A stretch of 6,514 nt of DNA from JABSOG01 sp041583135 (GTDB taxonomy: Bacteria; Pseudomonadota; Gammaproteobacteria; Enterobacterales; Alteromonadaceae), in contig JBFHGJ010000177.1 in assembly GCA_041583135.1 (NCBI GenBank), positions 1-6,514 of the forward strand, in the 5' to 3' direction. The position numbers and the translations under genes are program-made. Below the pieces are notes generated by a model that saw nothing but the letters and a program-made list of their open reading frames with translations, was not told where the DNA came from and did not search any database. Positions 5,723 through 6,514 of this stretch are shown piece by piece. Positions within the stretch are counted from its first letter, which is position 1; the number at the start of each line of letters is the position of its first letter.

Positions 5723-6514
5723 GCAACAATGAAACGATGGCATAAATGGAGTATTGCTTTTTCCGTACTGGTGTTGCTGTTGGGCACGATAATGCTCACG
5801 GCTGTTGGCAACCGTGCATTGCTTGGCGTACTTAACTGGTCGGTAAACGGCCTTACGGTTGAACTGCATGAAGGAACCATCATCGGTGGCGGCCGTATGA
5901 GCGTTGACTATCAAGACGAACAAACGGCAGTTGAACTGAACGACCTGCGGATAAAGGCACAATGGTTCGGTTGTAGTGGCTTTTGTGTTGATGTCAGCGG
6001 TAGCTCTGCGAATATTGAGCTAAACTCACAAGCATCAAAAACAACGGATAAACCTCTAGCCACCGACCAAAAGCCGCTTAAAGCGCCGATTGGATTTGAG
6101 CGTTTGAATCTGCATTTTGGCAAAATTGCGCTGACTATCGATAAAACCCAAGTTGAGGTGAACAATTTAGCGTTATCAGGCGGTTGGCTGGCGCGCAAAA
6201 TTGAACTTGAAAAGGTGAGCATCGACAATATCAAGCTGCGCTTGCCACAGGATGAAGCCAACGCCGGTGCGAATACGCCTAACGAAAAGTTAAGAGCCTT
6301 ACCGGCAATTGCCGAGTTGCCAATCGTCGTGCCGCTAGACTTAACCCTCAAACAGTTGCAGGTAAAGTCCCTCGCTATCAATCAAGGTGCTGAGCAAAAA
6401 AACCTTGCCGATATCGCGCTGCAAGCGCAATTAACACCCAAGCGTATTCGCTGGCAAGGGCTGAGCGTTAAATACCAGCAATTTGGTCTGATAAGCGCAG
6501 GCTCACTGCAACAA
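5720..6514 (+). CDS. tamB: TamB, inner-membrane-anchored AsmA-like component of the translocation and assembly module (5' part)
   Basis: The first 265 codons are present and the frame is open to the window end; family members are usually about 1,200 residues or more, so most of the gene lies outside. Residues 1-10 are basic (MATMKRWHKW) and 11-29 form one hydrophobic segment, the signal anchor that holds TamB in the inner membrane. The rest is beta-rich and periplasmic, as expected for the hydrophobic-groove beta-taco fold of AsmA-like proteins, with the typical early TamB pattern of LTVELHEGTI at 45-54 and LRIKAQW at 76-82. Two cysteines, C85 and C89 in WFGCSGFC, could form a disulfide in the periplasm. 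The family bridges the two membranes, with its C-terminal DUF490 domain docking on TamA; that domain is not in view. It is co-transcribed with tamA, with no terminator between them. Confidence 0.93.
   Translation, partial: MATMKRWHKWSIAFSVLVLLLGTIMLTAVGNRALLGVLNWSVNGLTVELHEGTIIGGGRMSVDYQDEQTAVELNDLRIKAQWFGCSGFCVDVSGSSANIELNSQASKTTDKPLATDQKPLKAPIGFERLNLHFGKIALTIDKTQVEVNNLALSGGWLARKIELEKVSIDNIKLRLPQDEANAGANTPNEKLRALPAIAELPIVVPLDLTLKQLQVKSLAINQGAEQKNLADIALQAQLTPKRIRWQGLSVKYQQFGLISAGSLQQ

Noticed and set aside
5911..6381. Minus-strand open frame of 156 codons
   Set aside because: It is antisense to tamB, whose frame is continuous and matches its family; the antisense product looks compositionally random.
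1..6514. CRISPR array, tRNA, rRNA, insertion sequence or phage genes
   Set aside because: No regularly spaced short repeats, no tRNA cloverleaf, and no transposase, integrase or phage-like product were found.

Overview
The window looks like a chromosomal segment of a marine-type gammaproteobacterium. The tamA-tamB pair, the QEGLA-motif gene, moderate GC content and AT-rich intergenic DNA suggest Shewanella or another Alteromonadales. This is inferred from gene content, not from a database match.

Layout. Bases 1-1064 (minus strand) hold the N-terminal 354 codons of a DUF1704/QEGLA-motif putative zinc metallopeptidase; its C-terminus lies outside the window. Bases 1065-1296 are a short intergenic region. 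It contains a probable intrinsic terminator for the next gene, two sets of short repeats and a weak candidate promoter. Bases 1297-3543 (minus strand) encode a 748-residue secreted, cysteine-rich protein. It has a signal peptide, three 57-residue tandem repeats, an R-type (ricin B-like) beta-trefoil lectin domain, and about 430 C-terminal residues that I cannot assign to a family. Bases 3544-4007 are a divergent promoter region without a convincing gene; it carries a long inverted repeat in the probable leader of the lectin gene. Bases 4008-5720 (plus strand) encode TamA, an Omp85-family outer-membrane protein. It overlaps by one base the start of tamB (5720 to the window end), of which the first 265 codons are present.

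How the genes work together. TamA and TamB form the translocation and assembly module, which bridges the periplasm and supports outer-membrane protein assembly and envelope lipid homeostasis. The lectin-repeat protein is transcribed divergently from tamAB and carries a Sec signal, so it enters the periplasm and may be exported or surface-located. A functional link to TAM is only positional. The QEGLA gene lies downstream of the lectin gene in the same direction, but a hairpin separates them and it probably has its own promoter.

The most unusual element is the lectin-repeat protein. Its 16 mature cysteines all fall in apparent pairs, its tandem repeats have an exact 57-residue period, and it has an unassigned C-terminal region ending in Cys-Ser-Trp-Leu-Cys.
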